Notes: generated by a model not told the origin, from the letters alone. 64,000 nucleotides of DNA from Schistosoma mansoni (GCF_000237925.1 NW_017385987.1:1054001-1118000), one strand, 5' to 3'. Shown: positions 13,652 through 27,397, counted from the first letter of the stretch. Program-made: numbers and translations.

Positions 13652-14068
13652 ATTCACTGAATTCAGCTTCCATTAGACTTGAGCATGAACATCACCTAAT
13701 GTTTCTGGTAATTAACCTCTTTCACTTTTAGCTTACTGGTTTACTTCATTGGTTAAAGCCACTAATGAGACAAATTCGTGTAGGTTTGGAAGAAAATTAT
13801 TTATTTATTTATTTCAGCCAGAGAATTATTTTTAAGCCAAGAAGTAATATGTATTTGCTTCATTCTAGTTTCAGAATTCTTAACAATACCTAGTTATAGT
13901 CGTGTACAGAACTGAATTCAAAAAATTCAAGTAAAATTATCAAATTCACCATGGATTTCCAGTCATTCACTAGTTGACGCCAGTTTATAATGAATATTGC
14001 ACTCATAGTATACAAAATCTTTACAAAACTATCCAGAATCAAGATGTTTTCCTAAAAAATAGTTAAAC

Positions 14069-14108
14069 TCATACATACATACATACATACATACATATGT
14101 ACATACAT
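14069..14108. repeat. (CATA)n microsatellite
   Basis: About nine CATA units with one ATGT interruption. Confidence 0.95.
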
Positions 14109-14592
14109 TGATAAATTCTGAAGGAAATTATGTGACTGACTAATATCAAATGCATATTTATATTTAATCAGATCGTAAAGATGATATTCATTGATGGAGC
14201 CAAATGAACTAACCGACAACATTTGATAAAGACTAATAATAATAATAATGTATTATTAGGCTACAAAGACCCATTTCATATGAACACCTTCCAGGTAGAT
14301 ACATCTATGCCCTAACTCGATAATTTTGTTCTAAAGAAGTAGTTATCGTAATATGTTCTGACTAATTTTTAGGTATAAGGAATTGGTTTTAGGAGAGATG
14401 AAATCGCTTGCATCTAATTTCTCATCTGTAAAAGTGAAATAATTCATATCGAAAAGATTGTAGTTTAAAAGTTTATTTCATAGCTTATAAATGTTTTATG
14501 ACAAAAGAATGTAAAGTAATAGATTGAAATATTTTGGTTATATATTTTTTAATTGAACGAACATAGCAATTAACCTTTTTATTATTTATATA

Positions 14593-14826
14593 TAGTTGAA
14601 ATCATGTGTCAATTGAAGCTAGACCACCATAGAAAACCTGGAAGCACTGGACAGTCGTTTCGTCCTAGTACGGGACTCCTCAGTAGTGTGCATCCACAAT
14701 CCCGCCTCACGAGATCCGAACCTAGGACCTATCGGTCTCTCACGCGAGCGCTTAATCTCTAGACCACTGAGCCGGCCGGCATCCAACGGTGTTAATGTCT
14801 AACTTCAACCAATCCACGAAAGTCGA
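14593..14826 (-). repeat. Family B single arm
   Basis: From AGTTGAAATCATG through a decayed hammerhead (core CTGAGGA and GAAA kept, stem I mismatched) and the tRNA-like part (TCCGAACCTAGGACC, AGACCACTGAGCCGGC) to the GTTAATGTCTAACTTC region. There is no opposite arm. Confidence 0.85.
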
Positions 14827-14963
14827 ATGAATGTTAAACAGAAATTTGTTGCGATATTCTATATTTGACTCAGATAATTCTTTATTATTATAACATAATT
14901 TATGATATTGAATTATTATTGTTATGCTGATACATTTCGGCCCTGTTATGTAGATTATGTTAG

Positions 14964-15018
14964 ATACTTACTTACTCACGCCTGTTACTCCCAATGTAGC
15001 ATAGGCCTCTGACCAGAG
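14964..15018 (-). mobile_element. 55-bp RTE 3'-end fragment with 8-bp TSD
   Basis: Reverse complement reads ...GGGAGTAACAGGCG then (TGAG)(TAAG)n, the same 3' end as the 10.8-kb RTE copy. TATGTTAG flanks both sides (14956-14963 and 15019-15026). Confidence 0.75.
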
Positions 15019-15725
15019 TATGTTAGTGATCAATGTTTAATATAAGATACAATGGAATAAAAGTACATGTGTGTAAGAAATATATTATGATTAATAACAT
15101 ACAATTTCTTTTATTTATTACGTTAACATTGATCACGGTTTGAACAATGTTTCTTTTTAGTAAAATAATTTATGATACTTATATACTGTCATTAATTTCA
15201 ATTTAAATCTCTCATTTAAATATTATTTGAATAAATGAACAAGAACAGTGTAGTTAGCTTTATTTTATTATGATTATTTTTTTAAAAGGATGAAACAATA
15301 TAAATGAGTAGCCTTTTGTAAAATCCTGACCTTTGAACTGATATCATGCTTGTATTGTTACATTGCCTCAGACAGTTAACCTTTTATTCAACCAACCCCT
15401 ATGATTATAAATAATTTTTAACTTAATTGTTACTTTCATTTCATACATGACTCCACCCATTTCTTTGGTAACTCTTTCTATCAATTTTGTTTCTAAGTAT
15501 AGAGAATAAAAATGAAGTCATTTCAATTGTTATATATTATAATCATTTAAATAACGTGAATATTCTGTACCCTTCTTTTTCCAGGATTAGAATTTACAGA
15601 CAAATATTATCTATAAGTTGATTTTAATTGACAATATTCAGTAAAGTTGTCAAATAAATTTAAATACCCTTGATTCAATGTTCAATGAATTGAATTAGAT
15701 AAATTAAAATATTTCAAATTTACAA

Positions 15726-16138
15726 GCATGGTAAACAAAGATGGATAGTGGCTAGCAGTGGAATCCAGGACGCGCGTTCTATCCTATTTGGGACTCGTCA
15801 GCTGGATCTACCTGCATCTCACAGTTGATGTTCACTCCGGGACTCGAACCCAGTACCCTCGCTTCTAACTCCATCACGTTATCCACTCAACTACTGAGTC
15901 CTGATAACCACTTTCTTGTGCAATGGGGTGGAGTGTTGTTTGTTTGAATCTCCACATTGATGTTTAGGACTGCAACTGGCCAGTCTCTGATTGGCATATG
16001 TGTATACTGTGTGTATTGCCTCGATATAGTCTCATTCATCTTTGCTTACAATGCTTGTGAAATAAGGCTGCAACTGGTTAGTCCTAAAACATCAATAGGA
16101 AGATTCAAACAAACAATACTAAGTGAATTTATATTTCA
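15726..16138. repeat. Family A element, one full unit plus inverted partial unit
   Basis: A minus-orientation unit (hammerhead with GGAC/GAAA changed to GGAT/AGAA, inactive; B box at about 15838; A box) runs through TTGATGTTTAGGACTGC to CCTCGATATAGTC. It then switches at about 16035 to the inverse (ATCTTTGCTTACAATGC...ACATCAATAGGAAG) and ends at AATACTAAGTGAAT. Confidence 0.85.
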
Positions 16139-16479
16139 AGTTTAATCTGATTGTAAACCGATGCTAATAAAAATAAATTGGATCTATATAGTCAGTTAAT
16201 ACCAATGTATCTCATGTACCACGTATAAATTTATGTAATCTGTTTAGTGTCATCCTTGTTATGTTAGATTTAATGATGCCACTCATCTATCTAAACTGAT
16301 TAAGGTGAAGTGAGGTTCAAAAATACCAATTTACTAGTTGAAAGTCAAATTCTTCCATCTGTAGACTATCACTCTCACTCCACCCAGTTAAACTTATATT
16401 CCCTTTCGGAGATTTAAACCTGACTAAAAGAAATATCAGCGTAAGGTTATGTATATCATTAATTGTAGATTGGTGTCAT

Positions 16480-16592
16480 GAACAGATCAATGATAGACCA
16501 CCAGTGAAAACCTGGAAGCACTGGACGGTCGCATCCACAAGCCCACACTCGGGATTCGAATCCAGGACCTTCGGTTTCGCGCGCGAAACTCA
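16480..16592 (-). repeat. Family B copy with hammerhead core deleted
   Basis: TAGACCACC...CTGGAAGCACTGGACGGTC joins directly to GCATCCACAAGCCC and the B box complement GGATTCGAATCC. The core and stem II are gone. Confidence 0.75.
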
Positions 16593-19500
16593 AATATAAT
16601 TCAAGTGAGTAAAAATATGGATTTTATATTTGAAACGACACATTCATTGATGAGACTTAGTATCACTGTATGAAATAACACCTAAATCAAGCAGTTCATA
16701 GACTGATCATTTGTAGATGTACAATTTAATTTCAGTCTTGTGACATTTTTCGGTTTTTCTCAATATCATATTTGAAACAAAACACTAAGGCCAACATGAT
16801 ACTTTTAGTTTGATGAATAAATTTTCTCTCTATGATTTTATTGCTCAGTGAAATCAAATAAGTGAAAATATATTATACACAGAATATAAGTTGTATCGAA
16901 CGATATTCATCATATCGCTTATTTACAATAGTCATTTATCATGATACTCGAATTACTACAAATGATCTTGGAAACTTCTTGAAGAAACGAAATAATCTAA
17001 GATGAAATGATCATTTTCAATTTTCATTACAGAATTTTTCCAAGTCAGACTTTAAGTTTTATCTTAGTCATGAAATTTTTTTAGTCTGATAGTTCAACAT
17101 GTTAACTACTGTTGTTTGTATTTGACTAGGTGACAATTTTGTTCCGTCTAAGATAAATAAGCTACATTCATAGGAAAGATATAGTTCCACTTATCAACCA
17201 ATACATTCAATATTATTCAGTTATCGATTGATGAATGAAACTTTCAGGGATGTTGTTAATTTTATAAACTAAAACAGTCTACTGATACTGTATAGCATAG
17301 TTACTACTAAGGCCATCTAGTAAAGTACAATTGTTGACTGATTAGACATTAAGAAAAGTCAAATATATTTAAAAATACCATGAATTACTTGACGTTTTCA
17401 TTATTGATTGTTATCGTTCAAAAAACCGTCATAATTATAAGAATACTGAATATTCCATATGATGGAAAGCTGAGACCCATTAAACTAACCAAGTCAATAT
17501 TTTAGACCAGTGCCTCTTAATGTTGAATATATGTGGTTACTACCTATACTGTTTGAAAATCATTATACTCATTCCCTCATAAACTTGGTAAAATAAATTG
17601 AAGAGGGAAGTGTGACCTAATAGCTAATTTTATTTACCATAGGGAAGATAAAAACATCTCAACTTTTAAAATAAGATCAATTAGTAATTGAAACTTATAA
17701 TTAATAGTGAAATAGATCTTTATGAATATATATCTGTAATGATGGCAACCAAGAGGAAAGTAATCATGAACTCTTATTTGATTTTGCCTCATTCAGTCAT
17801 TTTAGTAACCATAGTATCCACAATAAAGACATTAGTAATTAGCAGTGACATGAGAATAACCACGTAAAAGAAAACTGAGGAAAGGGGGAACGGAGTGAAA
17901 ATATCGAAAGAATTATGGTTAATAATGATGATGACTTATATGGATTACGTGTCAATATAATTATTGTTGCTATTATTATTATCACATAATAAGATTGTGT
18001 GACTTACTTGTAAGTGATGACAATAAAATTAATTTTGACATTAATGGACACAACAAAGAAACAGGATAGGAGAGAAAATTATCGGACATGAGTGTTGAAA
18101 GAAAAGAGGGTAGCATGGTTTTAGAAAAAAACCTCTTTTCTAATTTTTAAAAAAAGAATAAAGCTAATAATACTGGAAAATAATACACTAAGATATGAGC
18201 TTCATTTCATTAAACGTAATTTATATATATAACAGTATTTCCATAGTATTTTATAAAAGAAAGTAGGTAGGGCTGAGAAGTTGATAGGTAACATGAAAAA
18301 CATTTGTAGAATAGTTCAAATGATACAGCGAATAAATGTGCCTTCTTCATTTATAATTTTGTGGTAATGATCTTGGAAAGTTATTTATCACTTGAACGAT
18401 CTGAATTTTGTCTTATTCACTTCCATTAACGATATGTGTTAAGAGTTGATAGTAGTCACAAAAACTGTAAAACTCACTAATTGTGTACGTGTACAATTGT
18501 ATAAATCTTCATTTCTGAATTTACATTTGCCTGCTTTCTACAAATTTCTTATTTTTTGACGGTTTACATTTCTCAAGGTTTAAAACATAGTATCTCTCCC
18601 ACTGTATCATTCACATAAATAGACTGTTTGTAACCATCTTATTTAGAAGTTTTCATGTTATTCTGTCATGTTTGAAATGAAGTAAATAACTTATTTTTGT
18701 CCTAATTAAGAGAGCCATTAATGCTTACGACTACCTCATTGAAAAACGAAAGGCTAATGGGAAACTACAACCTATTAGGTCACAATGTTATTTGTAAGGT
18801 TGCAGTCACTAATGATATTCAATGATAATACTATTATATATCAAATTATATAAGGTTAGAGTTGTACTATTAGATCCCGACCCATTAATACTAGTGGTTA
18901 GGCTTTCGCTGCACTACTTGAAATTTCTAGGTTTGAACTTGAATAGTATCGTGAATCAAGAGTTCAAGACGAGAAAGAAACCACTGTTGAGTCCATCCTT
19001 GTTTTTGTTGGTATCTCAGAAAGATCGATATGGGAGAAGTACAACCTACAAATTTAACCAATTTTTAGACCCCCCTCAAATAAAATTAAGAATACTTGAT
19101 TTATATTCATACCTTTTTTGTAACTTTTAACATAGACATCCTCAGGGTGGTTTACATATTAAAATATATTTATGTATATTCTTGCCTTTAAAAGACTGTA
19201 CACAGTTCACACAGTTTAGTATAAACTTTAGTCGATAATGCTGATAGCCACAGAACGATAGTACTATATTTTTAAAAAAATCAAAATAATAGCTAGAGCA
19301 ACTATAATTGTATATCTCTTATTCAGATAATCACTATTTACTTATAATCACTGTTGATTGCATTTAACTGATTCCATAAGGTTGTAATAAAATAATAATC
19401 AACATCAGGTTAATTAAAACATTTCAGAATAGTTGACATCTCTACTATTGAAGAATAGGAACCTTTAGACAGAGGTTTCATCAGATTTTCGAACTTTTAA

Positions 19501-20318
19501 CAATGTAAACCTCCTCTTTACAATTTTCAACTCTTTCACTATGTTTGATACTATTCAGTTATTCTGTTGGTATTCAATTATCTATATTTCTAATGTCAAT
19601 TATTCTATGACTTATATTATGTCCTATTTACATTAAGGTAAAGCTTAATGTGTGAAACTTTTTCATCAAAAATTCGGAAATTGTTTTCTACTTCAAACTA
19701 TGATGAAATTATCATCCATTTGAACGATATTCTTAAAACATTTTAAATATTTTCTAAATAAGATCTTTCTTAAATCAGATTAAAGTAGTATATTTCAAAT
19801 AATTTAACTAATTAGATGAAGTGAAAAGATCTGTGAAAGAATCTGAAAAATTGTTACGATGTTCACTGTCATGACACTTAGTTTCATGTTTCAATGTTTT
19901 AGAGAACATTACGAACAACAACATTTTCGTTTTTACAACCCTTCGCGAAGAGAGAATAGAAGACCGACCACGTTCATATTCATTCATACCCAAATCACGA
20001 AGTGTTCTGTATTGATAATATAAAAGTCCATAACTAACTACTTAGTATAATCTACTTGTTCCTGGTATAAAAATGAAACTTTTGAATTAAAAAAAAAACA
20101 GAATTGAAATCTGATTATCCAATAAACAATGTAGAGGGTATAATGTAACCACAACAGAATAATGACTTTATTCCATAATATTCAACAAAAATGTTACCTA
20201 TAACTAAAAAATTTACCCACATTGTTCCATCGATAGTAGAGATAAATAATAAGATGAAATGATATGAAATTATATTATGATGGAACTGACCGATATAACT
20301 GTTATATATACTGAGGTT
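16593..20318. other. AT-rich intergenic, nothing but one tRNA-like relic
   Basis: The 102-residue frame at 18822-19130 overlaps the tRNA-like relic and has no domain; I regard it as chance. The remainder is featureless to me. Confidence 0.5.
18885..18945 (+). repeat. tRNA-like remnant
   Basis: TACTAGTGGTTAGG (A-box-like, tRNA-Glu/Asp style) followed by GGTTTGAACTT (B-box-like). The arms do not form a convincing cloverleaf. Confidence 0.3.
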
Positions 20319-20418
20319 ATGAACCGAGCAATGTTGGACCACCACTGGTAACCTAGAATCACTGGATGACCGTTTCGTCCTAGTGTGGGACTTCTCAGCA
20401 GTGCATATTCACGAGTCA
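20319..20418 (-). repeat. Family B fragment, inactive hammerhead
   Basis: GGACCACCACTGG...AATCACTGGATGACCG with a minus-strand hammerhead whose core reads CTGAGAA. G8 is lost, so it should be inactive. Confidence 0.75.
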
Positions 20419-22035
20419 GTGAAAAAGTATTGCATAACTCTAAACAGCGATAACGTACAACATGGTAATTCGGTGTAAAGCTTGGTATTTGGACATCTGT
20501 AATGAAGTACATGGACGAAAATGCAACTCCTTATAAACTCGTTTATTTACATTTAGAAGACTGTCGTATACCATCTTAAAACATAATTGTGACTAGGTAA
20601 TATCTACAATATGTTATCATTAAATTTTAACAATGTTTTTTTGGATGGATTATGTGTCATGCGTATTTTTTTAAGTAGCATGTGTCATTGTTGTTTATCT
20701 GATGAAAACATTGATTTATCATAGTCATTATAGATACTCAAACTGAATAATTATGGATAAAAGAAATATGTAAAAAGATGAAAATTCGAGACAATCATTG
20801 TAACTTCAAGTCCCATGTTCTGTATTTGTTTCCAATCGTAAATCTTAATGTGTGATTTGAGTCAGTGAATTCGAAATGTTGTTTTTCCGACTAGGTGAGA
20901 AAACAAAACAAAAAAAGGGATGGGTGGTGATAATGTCAGTGTTCAATGAGCCATAGTAAACCTAATTTTTGAAATTACACAAAAATATATCGATAAAAAA
21001 CAATGTGTGAGCATGAAAATGAAGATGAATTGTTCTTTAAATAAACTTTTTTACTAAAGTTGCAGACGATTCGTATATATATTTTCTAGTCACTAAGACA
21101 ACAAAAACAAATAAAAATTATGTCTCATGACTTATTGCATTTCATTCTGAATAAACAAGACAAATGAAACACCAATGATGACAACACAGAGTAAATGAAA
21201 TCAATTAGCTGAAATTATTCATTTATCACTTTTGGATAAAGATAAGTGTGAATACACTGCTGGGGCGTGGCAACGTGGCAATGGTGATTAAAAGTCATCT
21301 GTATAAATGTATATAATCTTTTGTATAGGTGCTTATGTATGTGTTTGTTTAAATATCGAGCAAGGATAGCTGATAACAAGCTAGATAACATAATGAGGTA
21401 ACCATGGCTATGTAAAATACATAGTTTATGGTTGAATTGATACAGATTTTGATATTATATATAAAAAAAAACAACATAAAACGTTGATATGATGGTTGAT
21501 AAGTTTTCTGAAAGTTTCATGATTTATTTTAGTTTTGAAAGATGAAAATGAAGAAATATTTGGTTATATATTTTATTCTGGCGTTTAATTTATACTTAAC
21601 TACAATCTCGCTGATGATTTGACCCCGGTACTTTAGATCATTAAATACAATATTTTAGTTATTAAAAAAATGAATACAACATAGGTTAGGTATGCATAAG
21701 ACTGGAATTATTTTCACTAGCTCAATTAGTACAATTCTTAGTGATGATATTTATATTTGTACTACTATTAACATCATTAGTAATGTTATCACAATGGTGT
21801 ATATGAATTTGAACCAACAGTCTAATGTACATCGTTTACATCATAATGTTAAACAGTTCATTATGATGAATAGTCCAGTTTGATTTCTTATAACATATCC
21901 CATTTAATATCAACTAAAGTATATTAAGCTTTTTATTTATTTATTTTTTCTTATCAATGATACATAATATATCTTCTTAACCATAAATGAAAAGACTTTC
22001 AATTAAATAGTTAGCAAATGAGTTCAAGAAAACTT
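20419..22035. other. AT-rich intergenic, nothing recognised
   Basis: Short chance frames only (for example 21692-21883). Confidence 0.5.
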
Positions 22036-22648
22036 GGTATTATAAGCAAAGATGGATAGTGGCTAGTAGTGGAATCCAGGACGCGCGTTTCGTCCTATTT
22101 GGAACTCATCAGCTGGATATACCTGCATCTCAGAGTTGATGTTCACTCCGGGACTCGAACTCAGTAACTTTCACTTCAAATGCCATTGCGTTATCCACTC
22201 AACTACTGAGTCCTGATAGCCACTTGCTTATGCAATGGTGTGAAGTTTAAATTCACTTGATATTATTTGTTTGAATCTTCCCATTGATGTTTAGGNNNNN
22301 NNNNNNNNNNNNNNNNNNNNNNNNNNNNNNNNNNNNNNNNNNNNNNNNNNNNNNNNNNNNNNNNNNNNNNNNNNNNNNNNNNNNNNNNNNNNNNNNNNNN
22401 NNNNNNNNNNNNNNNNNNNNNNNNNNNNNNNNNNNNNNNNNNNNNNNNNNNNNNNNNNNNNNNNNNNNNNNNNNNNNNNNNNNNNNNNNNNNNNNCTAGC
22501 CACTATCCATCTTTGCTTATAATGCTTGTGAATTTAGGCTATATCGAGGCAATACGCACAGTATGCACATATGCCAATCAGAGACTGACCAGTTGCAGTC
22601 CTAAACATCAATGGGAAGATTCAAACAAACAATACTAAGTGAATTTAA
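22036..22648. repeat. Family A inverted array with internal 200-N gap
   Basis: The left side is a full minus-orientation unit (hammerhead 22074..22118; T-arm complement GACTCGAACTCAG; A box; TTGATGTTTAGG). After Ns at 22296..22495 the right side is plus orientation (CTAGCCACTATCCATC...ACATCAATGGGAAG). The ends carry inverse copies of the AATACTAAGTGAATTTAAA end motif. Confidence 0.9.
22074..22118 (-). ncRNA. Hammerhead ribozyme (family A, S-alpha type), canonical core
   Basis: Minus strand: ATCCAG, CTGATGA, GTTC...GGAC, GAAA, ACGCGCGTC, CTGGAT. This is the only intact copy here with the textbook CTGATGA core. Stem I continues outward as GCAG/CTGC after an internal bulge, the arrangement known from the Schistosoma ribozyme. 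Stem II has one G-U pair. Confidence 0.85.
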
Positions 22649-23282
22649 AACTTGCTATTGATATCAACTTTCATTTTAATAGGAGTAAATCAAATATGGA
22701 AGTCAGATAATTCAGGTATTTAATCAGTTGAAGATAATATGTATAATAGATTAGCAATAATAAAGATTGTTCATGAGATTTTTCTTTTCATGTAATATAC
22801 GCCTGTGATCTATATATGTTATCTAAATAGGCTGATATGGTTGCTACAGATTATATAATGGAATCAAAATATATTAGACTGTTATTAATATAAAACAATC
22901 TAATTATCTTTAGATATCTCTATAAAAGTAAACTTGACCATCTATTCATATATGGTGTAATGAAAAATACAATATGAATTTGATTGACAACACAATATCA
23001 TATAAGTAGTCACTTCATTTTCATAGGATTCTTAGATTGGTATTAGAGATAAGATTATAGACTATTCATAAGATATTCTCACCAATCTATTATTGTCAGT
23101 CATTCTAAACGTACACAACCCTATTCATTATTTAACTATTAATGTGGAGTTGACTAGGTCACTGTATTTACAAGTAATTGACGTTAAAAAGTTTACCGAC
23201 TTTAATTATATCCAGTTGGAGAAATCTATTGCATCAATTTATTTCATAATTAATATAGGCTGTTTAATTCCATAGTTTAAAT

Positions 23283-23385
23283 CATGAATTCATCTTAGCT
23301 ATACCGCCACGGAAAGCCTATAAGCATTGAACGGTTGTTTCGTTTCACCCACTTTAGACTACTTTTAAGTCACTATAATGTGGAA
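23283..23385 (-). repeat. Eroded family B copy
   Basis: CATGAATTCATCTTAGCTATACC and AGCATTGAACGGTTGTTTCG resemble the family B arm and hammerhead strand. Strongly diverged. Confidence 0.4.
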
Positions 23386-23769
23386 CAAGGACAGTGAAAA
23401 TTTCAATCCTTTCGTTTTCCAGTTATATAAATTAATCTGATTAATAAAATCATAGGTTTCATAAAGAACATTTTGACAAATGAAGACAGTAAGTAATCTT
23501 ATATTACAATGACTTATAGATCAAAAACTTGTTTAACTTACAAAAATCTTATTTAACGTAGTCATCTGTTTTTCGCATTTAGTCAATTACTTGATATATC
23601 AAACCACTTGGTGTATAAATCACTGTTAGGAGAACTCAACTAGTCGTACTCGGCCGATATTTTTACAGTGTAACCTTTCTACTTTATTTCCTATCAATTT
23701 ACATCACATTTTATTTGCAGTCAAAAGTTATTCAATTACCATAGATTTTAAACCACACACCTATCCGAA

Positions 23770-24160
23770 TTAAATCACTATTACAAGCCTGGAAGCACTG
23801 AACGGTCGTTTCTTCATAATATGGGACTCCACGGTAGTGCTCATCCAAAACCCCTTATCTGAGAATCAAACTCCGGTGAAGTTGTGGATGCGCATAGCTG
23901 AGGAATTCCATACTAGGAAGAAAGGACTGTCCACTTCTAGGTTTTTAATGATAATCTAATTAGGATCATTCCGTGGTTTAAACTCTGAGAAAATTCTATA
24001 ATCTCCACAAACCCTATCCTGATATCAAACATACCCTTAATAGTGACTACTTTCTAGATGTAAATCTTGGAGTTCTAACGAGAAGCTTCAACCATGTCCG
24101 GTGTCAGACAATTATCCATCATAGACAATGCAAGATAGTCACGTATTACCATAGTTTGAT
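23770..24160 (+). repeat. Eroded palindromic family B element
   Basis: Left arm CCTGGAAGCACTGAACGGTCG...GGGACTCC. The inverse arm is TGTGGATGCGCATAGCTGAGGAATTCC, with the tail AATCTCCACAAACCCTATCCTGATA at about 24022. Family B interior-like sequence follows to about 24160. Both hammerheads are mutated. Confidence 0.65.
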
Positions 24161-27132
24161 TGAAGTTATACATTACCATATTTGGATGCTAGTTGAACAG
24201 TCTAGAAATTAAGTGTTTCCACGTGATACCGAAAGTCCTCGGTTCAACCTATTCAACTAATTAATCTTGATTTTCAGAATATCAGAACAAGAATATTACT
24301 TCATAATAAAAATGTTTCGTGATTAAAATTATGTGATATATTCATGAGATTCGTATTATAATACCTTATCAAAAATTGAATATTACAAATACAATGTAAG
24401 AAAATCCACTTAACTGTTAACGAATAACCATCAGACATAACAAAGGATAACACTACAATATTTCCTAGTATTTATCATGAATGCTATTACTGTTTTATTT
24501 CAAAAGACTTATTTTATGTTGAAAATAGTTTCGCATCGTAATACAGAGTAAGTCAAACAATCGTTAAAAATGTCCTTAAAACTGTCTTTTGTAAATAATC
24601 ATCATGTATAAATGAATGATGAGATTTGAGGTAATTTTCTCAAGATTTTAATGAGCGGTGACCCGTGGAGTGAGACATAATCCCTGGATTGTGGTTCAGT
24701 AATTGGATATGTCTCAAGTTTGTTGTGAAATTTTTGTATTCTAAGTTTATAGTTGTATAGCTATTTAAGAAGTTCAACTTTAGATGAGACAGCTGTCGAG
24801 TGTACTTTTTCATGGTTTTCTAACAAGTATCAATTGTTCGTCGAAATTATTCTAAAATTCCACAAAAATCCCAACAAAACTACATCGTTTACTCAACTTT
24901 GCAAAACATTGTAGCATATTTAAGAGTCGACTTATATAACACTATTTCCCTCCCTCCTTTCATATATACAGTATCGTTCATTGAAAATAGTGACCACTTA
25001 AAAAGATTTGTTACAAATCTATATTTATATCTATTTTCTTTGAATCTTACCAAAAATGGACATGTACAATAAACCATTCACCTGAATGTTCATTTATCCC
25101 TGATGAACAATTTGTAAGTATATTTATATCTAGATTTGTAGGTGAGTTTATTTATTCAGTTTATTAATTCCTTAATGATTATAGACGCAGAAACGATCAC
25201 ATATTCCATTGCAAAAACATTGAGTAAATAGCCAAAAAAAAGTCACAATAACAATGATTTCCAATCAACCAGTTAATTGATTAAGTATTTTGTGTCTGGA
25301 CAAGCCTCATTCAATCCAAATATAGTATAAACAAAGTTTTTGCTTTCATAAGATTAATGAAGCATTCATGAAATGGACAAGGGGAACATTCAATTCAATG
25401 TGTCTTCTTAAAAATGTAATAACCATAAAATCGAATGTATGGTGGAAAAAGAGAACAAGAGAAAAATGTAGACTATGTCAATAGATCATAGAATAATTAT
25501 ACTTGTTGTTTTGTCCAACCTCCCCCTCCGTAAAAAGGAACAGAATATGATCTTATTCAATCATTTGATGGGGTGGTGATGAATATATGAGAGGAAACGG
25601 GAAGAAAAAGAGAAGCCAAAGAGTAAGGACTGTCACTTTACTATGAATATAAAGTAAACAGATCAATATCATAATATTTTCCATGATTCGAAAAAAAGTT
25701 TATTCAATAATCTATCCTATACTTTCTTTCTATTATCGTGTTATTTATTTTACAAAAGAAAAGGAGCTTAATTTCAACAGTAGCATTGAAAATATCTGAA
25801 CCATAAATAAGAATGGATTAACATTTCAGTAATTCCAATCAACTGCCCCCTTTCTTTTACACGTTTTTTTTATAACATGAATATATAGAAATGGATGATA
25901 AGAGCAAACACTTCAAAGTGTCATTAAATTGACCGAAAATAGGAAGATTGTTTATCATTGTCGATTGTGATCAGAGAAAGAACCACTGATAGTCGACTAT
26001 TCTTAGTTCAAAATTCCTCTATTCCAAAGATTTTTTTAAAAAAAGCAAGAATTTCAGACCTAATAACGAAGTTCATGACTTACAATGATTAGATTGGAGA
26101 TTAAGGACCCTCATGTTCAACTTCAATCAATTTATCCTATATTAGGCTTTTCATTCAGTGTCATTGATGAAAAAACAATTTACCAACCATTACACAGATC
26201 AAGGATTCCGCACTACAATTTCAGTAAATAAGACCAGTCATCAATTAGTATTCCATTATTAGGTAATCAGATGGGTTTGTGGAGAGTTTACACTCTTAAG
26301 CTTAATTTTGGTAGTCCACAAATGTCTTTATACAGAGTCTCTTAGAGGCCCAGAAGAAGGCTGATAACTTTTTGTTCAACCAGTACTCAATGAAAGGTTC
26401 TCGGAAATACCTAGAAAAATAAATAATTATGTGTCACTTTTTGATTGGGTTACTCAATAATATTACCATATTTCGTATGTTTCTAGAAGTTTATGTAAGA
26501 CCAAGGTCACATAAAACCTGATAAATACACTCGATTTTCTGTTCACATATTAATACTAGGGTAAAATTCTTACTCTTACTTCGCTCTTTTTCTCTGTAGT
26601 CTTAGTTTAATTGTGGAAATAGTTTTGGGTTCTAGGAAATGGTTGGGAAGTTAATAACTAACGTCCAAGTAGCAGATTTATCTACCCAACAATCTCAAAA
26701 ATTTCATATACTCACTAATCAAGTAGTTCCCAAAGAGATTGTATGATAGTTACTTTTATCGATAACTGACAAAAATTGGACATCTTAAACATTTAATACC
26801 AACTCATGCTTTTCACAAAATCATTAGTACTAAAGTATAATAATGTATCGGATTGTGTGTCTTATTCTATGATAAATTAGCTAATTCTTGGTTTTTAATG
26901 TCCCTAAATTTGACAAGTCAACGCTTAAATTCAATTCCAAATTTTACAACTACTCATTTATAGAAATTGTAAGAACCTATAACAGGTGTGATGAGACAAT
27001 AATTAGAATCATAACATACTAAGTTTAGATGTAAATTAAAATGTAGATTTTCGATTATTCATTGAAAGATTTTGAATTTCATTGTAAAAATTTAGTTTAT
27101 TGTTCTATAATTTACTTTTTAAATTAAACAAT
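24161..27132. other. AT-rich intergenic, nothing recognised
   Basis: Only chance frames under 65 residues. GGTTCAACCT near 24240 is B-box-like but isolated. Confidence 0.5.
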
Positions 27133-27145
27133 GAATAAAATTAAT

Positions 27146-27314
27146 AGTTGAAAGCATGAGTCAATTGAAGCTAGACCACCAAGGAAAACCTGGAGGAGTC
27201 CCACAATAGGACAAAACGGCCGTCCACTGCTTCCAGGTTTTCCTTGGTGGCCTAGCTTCAATTGACTCATGCTTTCAATTATGAAAATACTGAAATCTCC
27301 ACAAAACCCCTTCG
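27146..27314 (+). repeat. Miniature (169 bp) palindromic family B derivative with 13-bp TSD
   Basis: Left arm AGTTGAAAGCATGAGTC...ACCTGGA joins directly to GGAGTCCCACAATAGG, then the right arm ending ...CATGCTTTCAATTATG and the tail to CCCCTTCG. GAATAAAATTAAT flanks it at 27133-27145 and 27315-27327. The hammerhead is incomplete. Confidence 0.85.
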
Positions 27315-27397
27315 GAATAAAATTAATTTAAATTCTCAATGAAAAAAGAAATAGAACATTATACAATCTGCTGTTGATTCTTCCAAAATTATTTTAC

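Noticed and set aside
14069-14108. CRISPR or satellite array
   Set aside because: It is a simple (CATA)n microsatellite in a eukaryotic genome.
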